Shown one piece after another: positions 9,800 through 19,080 of a stretch of 64,000 nt of DNA. A model generated the notes under the pieces. That model was not told where the DNA came from. It was given only the letters and a program-made list of their open reading frames with translations, and did no database searches. Each line of letters starts with the position of its first letter. Positions within the stretch are counted from its first letter, which is position 1. Location of the stretch: positions 2,542,001-2,606,000 of the forward strand of contig NZ_CP050854.1 in assembly GCF_017569925.1 (NCBI RefSeq). Direction: 5' to 3'. This DNA is from Brenneria izadpanahii (GTDB taxonomy: Bacteria > Pseudomonadota > Gammaproteobacteria > Enterobacterales > Enterobacteriaceae). A program made the position numbers and the translations under genes.

Positions 9800-10849
9800 C
9801 TACTGACAGGACTGCCGTAGCCAAGCATGGCATTGTTCATATGAATAATTAGCCATTCGGCTCAGGCCGCGCCAGCATTGAGGCAAATTACGCAGCAGAT
9901 AATCCCTGTTTTCGGGATATAATGCCGAACGCCACTGCGGAATGATTATTCCCAACGTCATACGAACCGCTATTAAGTCGGGAAGCAGCGCGATTTCCTC
10001 CTCGGTCAGCGGTAGCTGCTGATGATACGCCGCAAGAAATGGCGTCACGAATTCAAACGGATTTTCGCTGTCGCTGACCTGGTAAGCCAATGCCGTCGCC
10101 AGTTCGGCAATCAGCGGCGCGTGCAGCGCATCGCCGAAATCAATAATGCCCGTCACCTGCGTGGGATTATTGAGATTTACCAGCGCATTGTGCGGGTTGA
10201 GGTCGTTATGGATGGTTTGCTGACGCAGCAATTTTAATCGGGGAGCGACAAACTGGTCATAACGATCCAGAATGCGGGTTACCTGCTGATATTGTTGTCG
10301 ATCATCCACAAAATCAAGATAAGGCCGCACCTGCTCTGCCCGGCTGATATCCCATAGCAACGGACGATGAGCGGCGGGATGAGAGAAATTCTGCAACGCC
10401 AGATCCAATCGCGCCAGATTTTCGCCCAAGGCCTGCATCAGTTCAACCGACTGCGGCGCTTTGTATTGCGGTATGCCCTCCAGATAGCTGACCAAGCGCA
10501 CCCGCAGGGAAACGCCGCCGATCTTAACCACCGGTTCGGCCAGTTGGTTCTGCGTGATGACAACCCGGGGAACGAGCAGGTCCGGAGCATATTGGGCGAT
10601 ATGCAGCAACATATTGGTCTGGAAGTGGCTAACTTCGGTAGGTTCAGCCGCATTAATAACCTTAAGCATATAGCGGCGTTCAGGGGTTACCGACAGACAG
10701 AAGTTCAAGTCGCGCTCCCCCTGCAATAGCTCGACGTCCCCGCGCAAGCCATATAACCGCAAGGCGATATCCGCCGCCTGCTGACAAGATACCTGTGGTA
10801 CTGACTGCGTCATCAGATGATCGGTAACTGCTGTTTTTGGTTGACTCAT
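9800..10849 (-). CDS. Aminoglycoside/choline-kinase-fold phosphotransferase, hydroxylysine-kinase-like
   Basis: 349 residues of the APH (Pfam APH) fold. The catalytic loop HNDLNPHN is at 214-221 and the metal-binding IDFGD at 236-240, followed by LHAPLIAELATALAY. That downstream stretch resembles, from memory, the 5-hydroxy-L-lysine kinase (HYKK/AGPHD1) family more than homoserine kinase or choline kinase. It is the last gene of the minus-strand GABA importer operon, 71 bases after the second permease. The start ATG has AGGAG eleven bases upstream. Its substrate is unknown. By context it could phosphorylate a hydroxylated omega-amino compound brought in by the same ABC system. Confidence 0.7.
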   Translation of the reverse strand: MSQPKTAVTDHLMTQSVPQVSCQQAADIALRLYGLRGDVELLQGERDLNFCLSVTPERRYMLKVINAAEPTEVSHFQTNMLLHIAQYAPDLLVPRVVITQNQLAEPVVKIGGVSLRVRLVSYLEGIPQYKAPQSVELMQALGENLARLDLALQNFSHPAAHRPLLWDISRAEQVRPYLDFVDDRQQYQQVTRILDRYDQFVAPRLKLLRQQTIHNDLNPHNALVNLNNPTQVTGIIDFGDALHAPLIAELATALAYQVSDSENPFEFVTPFLAAYHQQLPLTEEEIALLPDLIAVRMTLGIIIPQWRSALYPENRDYLLRNLPQCWRGLSRMANYSYEQCHAWLRQSCQ

Positions 10850-10920
10850 GGCTGGTTACACTCCTAACGGAATTTATTCAAACATGCCGATCACCATTGA
10901 CATACGCCGCCCCTACGATA

Positions 10921-11739
10921 TTAATTCCCGCCGCGCAGACGCTCTGCTCTACGACGTAAAATCTCCATGACAATCAGCAGAATTAATGCAGCGCCAACCA
11001 TCATGGATGCCGCGGCGGCGATCGTCGGGTCAAGGTTTTCCCGAATTCCCGCGAACATCTGCAACGGCAGCGTACGCTGGCGCGGACTGGCCAGAAACAG
11101 CGTAACGATTACTTCATCAAAGGAGGTGGCAAACGCAAACAGCGCGCCGGAAAAGACGCCTGGCGCAATCAGCGGAAACGTCACTTTACGGAAAGCCAGC
11201 AACGGCGGAGCCCCCAGGCTCGCCGCCGCCCGCGTCAGATTCTGATCGTAGTTTTTAAGCACGGCGGTCACGGTAATAACGACGAACGGCACGCCCAGCA
11301 TGGCATGCGCCAGCACTAAACCGACATAGCTGTTCAGCAACGATAGCTTGGCGAAAAAGAAAAACATACCGACAGCGACAATCACCACCGGGGCGATCAT
11401 GGGGGATATCAGTACCGCCATCACCAGCGATTTCCCTTTAAATTCGCCGCGTACCAGCCCGACCGACGCCAATACCCCCAGAATGGTCGCCAGCAGCGTA
11501 GCCAACGGCGCTATCAGCAGACTGTTGCCTAGCGCGCCCAACCATTCGCTTGAGTTGAAGAACTCATGATACCAGCGTAGAGAAAAGCCGCTCAGCGGGT
11601 AGCTCAGAAACGATCCGGCATTGAATGAAAGCGGCACAATCACCAGCACTGGCACGATCAGAAACAGCAGCATGGCCGCACCGTAAAAATTAAAGAACGT
11701 ATTCCACAAGCGGATAACTATCTCGCCCTGCTGTCTCAT
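10921..11739 (-). CDS. ABC transporter permease, PotC/YdcV type (GABA/polyamine importer)
   Basis: 272 residues with six predicted membrane helices and the binding-protein-dependent transport signature (RAAASLGAPPLLAFRKVTFPLIAPG, the EAA loop) near residues 165-190. It follows the first permease in the same operon after a 172-base gap that holds a perfect inverted repeat. It forms the channel of a PotABCD-like importer together with the gene upstream. The family imports spermidine, putrescine, mannopine or GABA. GABA is proposed here because gabT and gabD are adjacent. Confidence 0.88.
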   Translation of the reverse strand: MRQQGEIVIRLWNTFFNFYGAAMLLFLIVPVLVIVPLSFNAGSFLSYPLSGFSLRWYHEFFNSSEWLGALGNSLLIAPLATLLATILGVLASVGLVRGEFKGKSLVMAVLISPMIAPVVIVAVGMFFFFAKLSLLNSYVGLVLAHAMLGVPFVVITVTAVLKNYDQNLTRAAASLGAPPLLAFRKVTFPLIAPGVFSGALFAFATSFDEVIVTLFLASPRQRTLPLQMFAGIRENLDPTIAAAASMMVGAALILLIVMEILRRRAERLRGGN

Positions 11740-11770
11740 ATTCGTTTCCCCTTGTATCTATCCTTAACTT

Positions 11771-11816
11771 TTCAAGCTGCGGCGGTGGGCGCTTCCCTCA
11801 TTTGCCGCAGCTTGAA
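11771..11816. repeat. Perfect 13-bp inverted repeat between two permease genes
   Basis: TTCAAGCTGCGGC and its exact reverse complement are separated by 20 bases. The pair lies in the 172-base gap inside the transporter operon. It could be a REP-like element, an mRNA-stabilising stem or a partial attenuator. No T-run follows on either strand. Confidence 0.7.
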
Positions 11817-11911
11817 CATCATTGGGCATACCCGGCCGCAGCTATCTGCAACCCGGGTCGATATATCAATTTAATCGCGCGTAAAAATAGCCGGCATAAA
11901 TTGCGTTGATA

Positions 11912-13182
11912 TCACCGCGCCGCAATTTCAGCATTGGTTTTTGTCACGCGGATATAAACCACGTACAACAGCGTGACGATAACCAGCAACTGTGTCCCCA
12001 ATGCCGCGGCCATACCCCAGTTCATGGTGGTATTGGTAAAGAAAGCGACAAAGTAGCTCAGCATCTGATCGCTTGGCCCGCCGAGTAATGCCGGCGTGAT
12101 GTAGTAGCCAATCGCCATCATAAAGACCAGCAGCGCCCCCGCCGTCACACCGGCATAGGTCTGCGGAACATATACCCGCCAGAACGCAATGAACGGATGC
12201 GCCCCCAGCGATATCGCCGCGCGAACATAGTTGGGAGAGATCCCTTTCATCACGGCATAGAGCGGTAGAATAAAGAACGGCAATAGAATATGCGTCATCG
12301 AGATATAAACCCCGACTCGGTTAAACACCAACACCAGCGGTTGATCGATGATGCCGATATTAATCAGCGTACGGTTAATTAACCCGCCGGATTGCAGCAG
12401 CACAATCCAACTGGCGGTACGTACAATCAGCGACGTCCAGAAAGGCAACAACACCAAAATCAGCAGCAAATTAGCCCGGTTAGACGGCTGTTTCGCCAAC
12501 CAGTACGCCAACGGGTATCCCAGCCCTACGCACAGCAGCGTTACAACGCCGGCCATAAGCAGCGTGCGGAGCAACACATCGATATACAGCGATTGATCGG
12601 GGATTGCGGCACGATTTCCTGGGTTTTGGCATCCACTTTGTGGTCGAAAACCGCGAGCAGGTAATAGCTGGTAAACGGTCGTGATGCGCGATCCAATGTT
12701 TGCCAGGTGGATAATTCGCCCCACAGCGGCTGTTCGCCGATGAGTTGGCTGCGAACGTCGGTACTGCCTTCGGCCGGCAGGCTACGCAACGTGCGGGTAA
12801 TCAGCGTGCGGTATTCCGCGCCTTCATAGCCCAGGCGTTTAGTAATCGCCGAGATCTTACCGCCGCTGCGGGCGGCGCGCAGATCGCTGACCACGGCCTG
12901 GAACACGCTCTCATCCGGCACTTCTTTGCCGGACCATAGCCGCATAGCGGCTATGGTGGCTGGCATATTTTCTCTTAATTCCGGATTCGAGACGCTTTTT
13001 CCCAGAATCGAGGTGATAGGGAAGAGAAAACTCACCACAATAAACAGAAACAGAGGTGCTATCAGCAACAGGGAACGCTTTTTATACATCGCCTGGGCTT
13101 GATGCAATTGCTGTTTCAGTTTGGCGTTCCCTTCTTTCTCACCGGATGGCGGCGCGGCCGCCACCATTTCGCTCTGGGTCAT
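11912..13182 (-). pseudogene. ABC transporter permease, PotB/YdcU type, split by a frameshift
   Basis: The first part (start ATG 13182, GGAG nine bases upstream) gives the N-terminal helix and a long periplasmic insertion typical of PotB-like proteins of this subgroup. It runs into the wrong frame at about 12600. The remaining five helices and the EAA loop (RAAISLGAHPFIAFWRVYVP) are in another frame down to 11912. One extra C on the coding strand in the four-base run 12599-12602 would give ...IVPQSPDQSLYIDVLL and a single protein of about 423 residues. Loss of this subunit would inactivate the importer, so an assembly error is a serious alternative. An upstream ATG at 13197 is possible but lacks a good ribosome site. 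Confidence 0.8.
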
Positions 13183-13225
13183 AGGCTTTATCTCCATTAT
13201 TCTTACGGGTAAAACGGTTTCTTAA

Positions 13226-14254
13226 TTATTGAGCAGCCCATGAGTTAAAGCGCTGTTCCAGTTCTTCGCCGTGATCGATCCAAAATTCAGTATCAACCTG
13301 CACCGACTGCGCCAGGTTCTGCGGGTCCGTCGGCAGGTTGCTGGCGATTTCCGGCGCGATCAAACTTGTGGCTTTGATATTGGTTGGGCCGTAAGGAATA
13401 TTTTCAGCGAAGACTTTCTGGTTTTCCGGCTGATTGGCGAAGGCTATGAACTGCTCAGCCAATGCTTTATTTTTAGTGCCCTTCACAATCGCCCAGCTAT
13501 CCAGATCGTAAATACTGTCAGCCCAGACAATTCGGAAGTCATGCCCCTCTTTTTGCGCCGAAGCGACCCGGCCGTTGTAGGCGGAGGTCATCACCACATC
13601 GCCGGAAACCAGCCATTGCAGCGGTTGCGCGCCAGATTCCCACCACTGAATATTGGATTTAATCTGATCAAGTTTCTTAAATGCGCGATCGACGCCGGCG
13701 GGAGTCGCCAACTCTTTGTAGATATCTTCGCGTTTTACGCCATCGGCCAGCAGCGCAATTTCCAATGTGAACTTAGCGCTTTTGCGCAGCGCGCGTTTTC
13801 CAGGATAGTTTTGCACATCCCAGAAATCCGCCCAGCTCTTCGGCGCCTGTTGCAGTTTTTGCGCGTTATAGGTTAATACGGTTGACCACAGGAAAATCCC
13901 GGCGCCGCACTCTGATACCGAACCTTTTACAAACTGCGACTCATCGCCCAGGACTTTCCAATCCAGTGGTTCAAACAGTCCTTCGTTGCAGCCGCGCAGC
14001 AGTTCCGGGCCTTCCACTTCAACCACATCCCAGCCGACCTGACCGGTTTCCACCATCGCGCGGATACGCGCCATCTCGCCGTTATATTCTCCGGCTTGAA
14101 TAGTCCCTTTACCCGCTGCGATAAACGGTTTGTAAAATGCTTTGTCTTGCGCGTCCTTATTGGTACCGCCAAAGGAGATCACGGTGATGGATTCCGCCTG
14201 CGCCTGACAGGCTACTGCGACGAGAAAGGCTGATACGGCAATTTTCTTCAACAT
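13226..14254 (-). CDS. Periplasmic substrate-binding protein of the GABA/polyamine ABC importer (PotD-like)
   Basis: 342 residues with a signal peptide cleaved near ACQAQA-ES, followed by SITVISFGGTNKDAQ. This is the start pattern of the PotD/extracellular solute-binding family 1 group that includes the Agrobacterium GABA-binding protein Atu4243. It is the first gene of the importer operon (binding protein, two permeases, kinase). The ATPase is encoded separately at 19137. Upstream lies a sigma-54 promoter with an NtrC-like site. Ligand assignment to GABA comes from the gabT-gabD neighbours and the remembered similarity. A polyamine or an opine is possible. Confidence 0.85.
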   Translation of the reverse strand: MLKKIAVSAFLVAVACQAQAESITVISFGGTNKDAQDKAFYKPFIAAGKGTIQAGEYNGEMARIRAMVETGQVGWDVVEVEGPELLRGCNEGLFEPLDWKVLGDESQFVKGSVSECGAGIFLWSTVLTYNAQKLQQAPKSWADFWDVQNYPGKRALRKSAKFTLEIALLADGVKREDIYKELATPAGVDRAFKKLDQIKSNIQWWESGAQPLQWLVSGDVVMTSAYNGRVASAQKEGHDFRIVWADSIYDLDSWAIVKGTKNKALAEQFIAFANQPENQKVFAENIPYGPTNIKATSLIAPEIASNLPTDPQNLAQSVQVDTEFWIDHGEELEQRFNSWAAQ

Positions 14255-14335
14255 AGCTTGGCTCCTGGAGTGTGTTAGTCAACGTAAAACAGGAAGTCAC
14301 GCATCAAGTCCTTGATGCATCATACATTACGATTA

Positions 14336-14351
14336 AGCACAAACTGTGCCA
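14336..14351 (-). promoter_or_regulatory. Sigma-54 (-24/-12) promoter of the importer operon
   Basis: Read on the minus strand the sequence is TGGCAC-AGTTT-GTGCT, against the consensus TGGCAC-N5-TTGCW. GG and GC are exactly ten bases apart and only one consensus position differs. It points at the binding-protein gene, whose start is about 70 bases downstream of the expected transcription start near 14325. Confidence 0.75.
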
Positions 14352-14487
14352 CTTCAACAGTTCATGAAAGATTGACACAGCAACCGGCGAGGATGGCTGA
14401 ACAACGCGTGGTAATAATTCACCGAACGTTTGCACAATTTTTCTTTTGCCGGTTTTTCCTTTTAGTAGTGCGAAGCCAAAATTATTC

Positions 14488-14504
14488 CGCACCATTAGTG
14501 TGCA
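14488..14504. promoter_or_regulatory. NtrC-like enhancer site
   Basis: CGCACCATTAGTGTGCA matches 11 of the 14 defined positions of the NtrC site TGCACCAnnnTGGTGCA. It lies about 170 bases upstream of the expected start of the sigma-54 promoter at 14336-14351. The rest of 14255-14575 holds no gene and no clear terminator. Confidence 0.55.
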
Positions 14505-14575
14505 TGAGGGGTTTGCTAAACAAATGCAATAAAATCCTCATCGCACTGTTATCCCCTCATGTTTTTACCTGAAAA

Positions 14576-16033
14576 TCAGCTGGAAAGATCTACGCAGATG
14601 TATTTCATTTCCAGATAATCTTCGATACCGAAACGCGATCCTTCACGCCCCAGTCCCGACTGTTTCACACCACCGAATGGCGCGACTTCATTAGAAATCA
14701 ACCCGGTATTAATACCGACCATGCCGTAATCCAAAGCCTCTGGCACTCTCCACTGACGAACGGCGTCACGCGTGTAGACATACGCCGCCAGACCGAACTC
14801 CGTATCATTCGCCATGGCGATAACTTCGGCTTCATCGGTAAACTGGAACAACGGCGCGACCGGACCGAACGTCTCTTCACGGGCAAAGCGCATGTCGCGG
14901 GTAACATCGCCGACGATCGTAGGAGTAAAAAACGTTCCGCTCAGATCATCAGGCTGCTTACCGCCAAACAGCAAGGTGGCGCCTTTATCCAACGCATCGG
15001 CGATATGCTGCTGCACTTTGCTGACGGCATCGGCATCAATCAACGGCCCCTGGGTCACGCCCGGCTGACTGCCGTCGCCCACTTTGAGCTTTTTGACTTC
15101 TGCAATCAGTTTTTCCGTCAGCGCGGAATAAACGCTCTTTTGCACATAAATCCGGTTGGCGCACACGCAGGTTTGCCCGCTGTTGCGGAATTTAGAAGCC
15201 AGAATGCCTTTTACCGCCAGATCCAGATCGGCATCGTCGAACACGATGAACGGCGAGTTGCCACCCAGTTCCAATGACAGTTTTTTCACCGTCGGCGCAC
15301 TTTGCGCCATCAGAATGCGGCCGACTTCGGTTGAGCCGGTAAAACTCAATTTACGAATGACCGGGCTGTCGCACAGAATTTTACCTACCGACGGCGCATC
15401 GCCGGTGATCACCTGCAGCACGCCGCGAGGAACCCCCGCCTGCTGCGCCAGCGACGCCAACGCCAGCGCGGTAAACGGCGTTTGCTCAGCCGGTTTAACA
15501 ATCATGGCGCAGCCTGCCGCCAACGCGGGCGCCACTTTGCGGGTTACCATCGCCGCCGGGAAATTCCATGGCGTGATCGCCGCGCAAACGCCGATCGGCT
15601 GTTTAATCACCAGCAGCCGCTGCTGCTCCTGGGGAGATTGCAATACGCTGCCTTCGACGCGTTTGGCCTCTTCCGCAAACCAGTCGATGAACGAGGTGGC
15701 ATACGCAATTTCGCCGCGCGCTTCAGCCAACGGTTTCCCCTGTTCGGCAGTCATCAACGCCGCCAAATCATCCTGATTTTCCATAATCAGACGCGCCCAG
15801 GATTTCAGCACCGCCGCACGTTCTTTCCCTGTACGCTGGCGCCAGCCGACCTGCGCCAGCTCAGCGGCGGCGATCGCTTGTTCCGTTTGTGACGCCGTTA
15901 CCAGTGGAACCGAGCCCAACACCTCGCCGTTGGCTGGGTTGATCACATCAAGATGTTCGCCGTTCTGGCTATCGTGCCATTCACCGTCAATCAAACAGCG
16001 TTGGCGGAATAATGTTTTTTGATTCAATTGCAT
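14576..16033 (-). CDS. gabD: Succinate-semialdehyde dehydrogenase [NADP+], second step of GABA breakdown
   Basis: 485 residues, close to the 482 of E. coli GabD. It oxidises succinate semialdehyde to succinate, feeding the TCA cycle. The aldehyde dehydrogenase active site is complete: ITPWNFP near 153-159, the general base E255 in LELGGNSPF, and the nucleophile C289 in NSGQTCVCANR. It starts ten bases after the gabT stop and has AAGGGA before its ATG, so it is the second gene of a gabT-gabD operon. The gene order is reversed compared with E. coli gabDTP. No GabP permease is present, which fits uptake by the neighbouring ABC system. Confidence 0.93.
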   Translation of the reverse strand: MQLNQKTLFRQRCLIDGEWHDSQNGEHLDVINPANGEVLGSVPLVTASQTEQAIAAAELAQVGWRQRTGKERAAVLKSWARLIMENQDDLAALMTAEQGKPLAEARGEIAYATSFIDWFAEEAKRVEGSVLQSPQEQQRLLVIKQPIGVCAAITPWNFPAAMVTRKVAPALAAGCAMIVKPAEQTPFTALALASLAQQAGVPRGVLQVITGDAPSVGKILCDSPVIRKLSFTGSTEVGRILMAQSAPTVKKLSLELGGNSPFIVFDDADLDLAVKGILASKFRNSGQTCVCANRIYVQKSVYSALTEKLIAEVKKLKVGDGSQPGVTQGPLIDADAVSKVQQHIADALDKGATLLFGGKQPDDLSGTFFTPTIVGDVTRDMRFAREETFGPVAPLFQFTDEAEVIAMANDTEFGLAAYVYTRDAVRQWRVPEALDYGMVGINTGLISNEVAPFGGVKQSGLGREGSRFGIEDYLEMKYICVDLSS

Positions 16034-16043
16034 GGAATCCCTT

Positions 16044-17309
16044 TTACTTCGTTAGCACACGAGTCAGAATGGTCATAGCTTTGCTGAACTGATCGTCTGG
16101 GATCGTCAGCGGATGCAAGAAACGAATAACGTTGCCGTGTACGCCGCAGGTTAGCAGCAGCAGCCCCTGTTCCAGCGCCGCTTTTTGGAACTTGCGGGTG
16201 ATTTCGGCGGAAGGTTTGCCGGTTTGCGGATCGTTAAATTCGGCGGCTACCATGGAACCCCGAGCGCGAATCGCCGCCAATGCCGGACACTGCTGTTTGG
16301 CGTTTTCCAGCGTTTCCACCAGCGCCGCGCCCAGGCGCTGCGAACGCTGACACAATTTTTCTTCTTCGATCACATCCAGCACCGCCAGCGCGGATGCCAC
16401 CGCCAGCGGGTTGCCCGCATAGGTTCCGCCTAATCCGCCAGGGCCGGGCGCGTCCATCACATCGGCGCGTCCTACCACGCCAGAGATGGGGAAACCGCCG
16501 CCCAGGCTTTTCGCCATCGTGATCAGATCGGCCTGTTCAGCGTAATATTCCATCGCAAACAGCCTGCCGGTACGGGCAAAACCGCTCTGCACTTCGTCGG
16601 CAATCAGCAGAATGCCATGCTCATCGCACAGTTTGCGCAGAGCGCTAATGAATTCCGGCGGCGCTATGTTGAACCCGCCTTCGCCCTGAACCGGCTCCAG
16701 CAGAATCGCGGCTACCTGATCCGCCGCGATATCGGTATGCAACAGCCGATCGATGCTTTCCAGCGACTGTTCAACGGTAACGCCGGTCTGCGCATTGGGA
16801 TACAATGCGTGGAAAATAGATCCAGGGAAAGGGCCAAAACCGGTCGAATAAGGTGCCACTTTGCCGGTCAGCGTCATGGTCAGCAGAGTACGGCCGTGGA
16901 ATGCCGCGCCAAATGCAATAACGCCGGGGCGTTTGGTATAGGCGCGAGCAATTTTCACTGCGTTTTCAACCGCTTCGGCGCCCGTTGTAAAGAAGGTGGT
17001 TTTTGCCGCGCCTTTGATGGGCGCCAGGGCGTTGATACGCTCGGCCAATGCGACATAGCTGCCGTAAGGCACGATCTGATAAGCGGTATGGGTAAAACAC
17101 TCCAATTGTTCACGCACCGCCGCCATGATTTTCGGATGGCGATGGCCGGTATTCAGCACGGCTATCCCTGCGGCAAAGTCGATGAACTCACGGCCCTCAA
17201 CGTCCCACAACGTGGCATTTTCTGCACGGGCGGCATAGAAATCACACATCACACCTACGCCACGCGGCGTGGCAGCCAAACGACGTTGATTTAATTCGCT
17301 ATTACTCAT
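16044..17309 (-). CDS. gabT: 4-aminobutyrate aminotransferase
   Basis: 421 residues of a class III PLP aminotransferase that moves the amino group of GABA to 2-oxoglutarate, giving succinate semialdehyde and glutamate. The PLP-binding aspartate is D238 in ADEVQSG and the Schiff-base lysine is K267 in MAKSLGGGFP. GGLGGTYAGNP further on is typical of GabT. The ATG at 17309 is chosen because GGAG lies six bases upstream and the protein then aligns with E. coli GabT from residue 1. A start at 17339 would add ten residues. It is divergent from the MocR-type regulator, its likely activator. Confidence 0.94.
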   Translation of the reverse strand: MSNSELNQRRLAATPRGVGVMCDFYAARAENATLWDVEGREFIDFAAGIAVLNTGHRHPKIMAAVREQLECFTHTAYQIVPYGSYVALAERINALAPIKGAAKTTFFTTGAEAVENAVKIARAYTKRPGVIAFGAAFHGRTLLTMTLTGKVAPYSTGFGPFPGSIFHALYPNAQTGVTVEQSLESIDRLLHTDIAADQVAAILLEPVQGEGGFNIAPPEFISALRKLCDEHGILLIADEVQSGFARTGRLFAMEYYAEQADLITMAKSLGGGFPISGVVGRADVMDAPGPGGLGGTYAGNPLAVASALAVLDVIEEEKLCQRSQRLGAALVETLENAKQQCPALAAIRARGSMVAAEFNDPQTGKPSAEITRKFQKAALEQGLLLLTCGVHGNVIRFLHPLTIPDDQFSKAMTILTRVLTK

Positions 17310-17365
17310 TTTTTGCTCCGATTCAAAGAACAACCTCAAACCTATTGATAACCGTACCCGGACCG

Positions 17366-17389
17366 TGATGTGACTATCGTTTCACATCA
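17366..17389. promoter_or_regulatory. Palindrome in the gabT-mocR divergent promoter region
   Basis: TGATGTGA and its exact complement TCACATCA are separated by eight bases. It resembles a CRP site, but the TGTGA/TCACA halves are eight bases apart instead of six. It may be the operator of the MocR-type regulator. A TATAAT at 17421-17426 lies between it and the regulator gene. Confidence 0.4.
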
Positions 17390-17461
17390 TTTCTGTTGCT
17401 ATTTATGCGCCAGATGGTTCTATAATCCAGAGCCAGTTTTTAATATTTAAGGGATCCACTT

Positions 17462-18942
17462 TTGCGCTCGCTACTGACCGATTTATTACTTCAGCGTTTG
17501 AGTAGTCAGCAGGAAGGCACGCTGAATAAACGCCTGTATGACTCTATCCGGCAATCGATCCTCGACGGCGCCATCAACGCCGGCAGCCGCTTGCCCTCCT
17601 CGCGCGATCTGGCGCATGAACTGTCGCTGTCCCGCAACACCGTACTGGCCGCTTATGAACAATTATTGGCCGAGGGCTACATTGAAACACGCACCGGAAG
17701 CGGCACTTTCGTTACCGAGCAATTGCCGGATGGCAACATGGCCCTTGTGCGGAATGAAAGCGAAACCTTCTCGCGCCAGCCGATACAGGAACTGTCGCGC
17801 CGGGGCATGCATCTGCTGGGGTATGCCGGCGCCTCCGCCCGTCAATGGGGGGCCTTTATGCCCGGCATTCCCGACATTTCCAGTTTTCCCCATGACTTAT
17901 GGCGCAGGATACAAACCCGGCTCACCCGGCGCGCCCTTCCCGAGCAGCTATCCTATTCCCCCATCGGCGGGTGTCCTGAACTCCAACTGGCCTTGGTGGA
18001 TTATCTGCGCGTCGCCCGTTCCGTTGAATGCACCTCAGAGCAGATTCTGATTACGGAAGGCACGCACCAGGCGATGGATTTGCTGGCAAAGATGTTATGC
18101 AACCCTGGAGATTTGGCCTGGATTGAAGATCCCTGCTATTGGGGAACGCGGAATCTGTTGACGATAAACGGACTGCGCGTCGCGCCGATCGAAGTGGACG
18201 ATCAGGGGATGGTGCCGCCGGATACCGTTTCACCACAATCGATACCTCGGCTGATCTGCGTTACGCCATCGCATCAATATCCGTTGGGCGCCGTAATGAG
18301 TCTGGCGCGGCGGCAACGTTTGCTGGCGCTGGCGCAGGAACACGGCTGCTGGGTGATTGAAGACGACTACGACAGCGAGTTCCGCTTCTCCGGCAACCCC
18401 ATCCCCGCGTTGCAAGGGATACAAACGCAATCTCCGGTCATTTACATCGGCACCTTCAGTAAAACGCTCTATCCGGGACTACGCGTCAGCTACATGGTGT
18501 TGCCCCCCAACTGGCCCGGGAACTGAAAGTCGCCCATTCCGAGCTTTACCGCGGCGGCCACTGGCTGACGCAGGCAACGCTCAGCCAGTTTATCCGCGAG
18601 GGACATTACGCCGCCCATATCCGCCGTATGCGGCTGCTCTACGCCAGGCGCCGGGTGATGCTGACCGAACTGATCGAACAACATCTAGGCGCAGACTATG
18701 TGGGTGACAACAGCAATGCCGGCTTGCATATGCTGCTCAAACTCCCCTACGACATTGATGATGTGCTATTAAGCGCGCATATCCTGCGCCGCGGCGTGAT
18801 GGTCAGACCCCTTTCGAGCTACTATTTGCGCCAAACCCGAGAGCGTGGATTGCTGTTGGGTTATGCCTGCGTGGAAGAGAGTAAAATGGCCCAGTCGTTT
18901 GCCGTCATCGTTGACTGCATACGTGCACAAAAAAGCACATAA
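17462..18942 (+). pseudogene. MocR/GabR-type PLP-dependent transcriptional regulator, frameshifted
   Basis: A GntR-type winged helix domain (about 20-85, with SGSRLPSSRDLAHEL) is fused to a class I aminotransferase-like domain with the PLP lysine K334 in TFSKTLYPGLR. The regulator is divergent from gabT and probably activates gabTD in response to GABA and PLP, as GabR does in Bacillus. The frame from 17462 stops after ...VLPPNWPGN. The continuation (LARELKVAHSELYRGGHWL to 18942) is in another frame. One more C in the six-C run at 18503-18508 would join them into about 493 residues. The start is a TTG with AAGGGA seven bases upstream, since an in-frame stop at 17441 excludes anything earlier. 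Confidence 0.8.
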
Positions 18943-18967
18943 TCGGTGTTTTAGCCGATAAATTTTA

Positions 18968-18984
18968 TGCATCATTATGGTGCA
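18968..18984. promoter_or_regulatory. NtrC-like enhancer site 1
   Basis: TGCATCATTATGGTGCA agrees with the NtrC consensus TGCACCAnnnTGGTGCA at 13 of 14 defined positions. Its centre lies about 131 bases upstream of the expected start of the sigma-54 promoter at 19081. Confidence 0.75.
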
Positions 18985-18999
18985 ATTCCATTCACTAAT

Positions 19000-19016
19000 G
19001 TCACCATAATAGTGCA
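19000..19016. promoter_or_regulatory. NtrC-like enhancer site 2
   Basis: GTCACCATAATAGTGCA agrees with the NtrC consensus at 11 of 14 positions. Its centre is 32 bases from site 1, the same spacing and nearly the same distance from the promoter as the two strong NtrC sites of glnA in E. coli. Confidence 0.6.
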
Positions 19017-19080
19017 ATGCTGCGTCGCGTTTTTTGCCTCATCGGTTTTAACTCATTCGCCACACTCGATTTAACCAAAT

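Noticed and set aside
17366..17389. A classical CRP site before gabT
   Set aside because: The half-sites are eight bases apart, not six, so CRP is not claimed.
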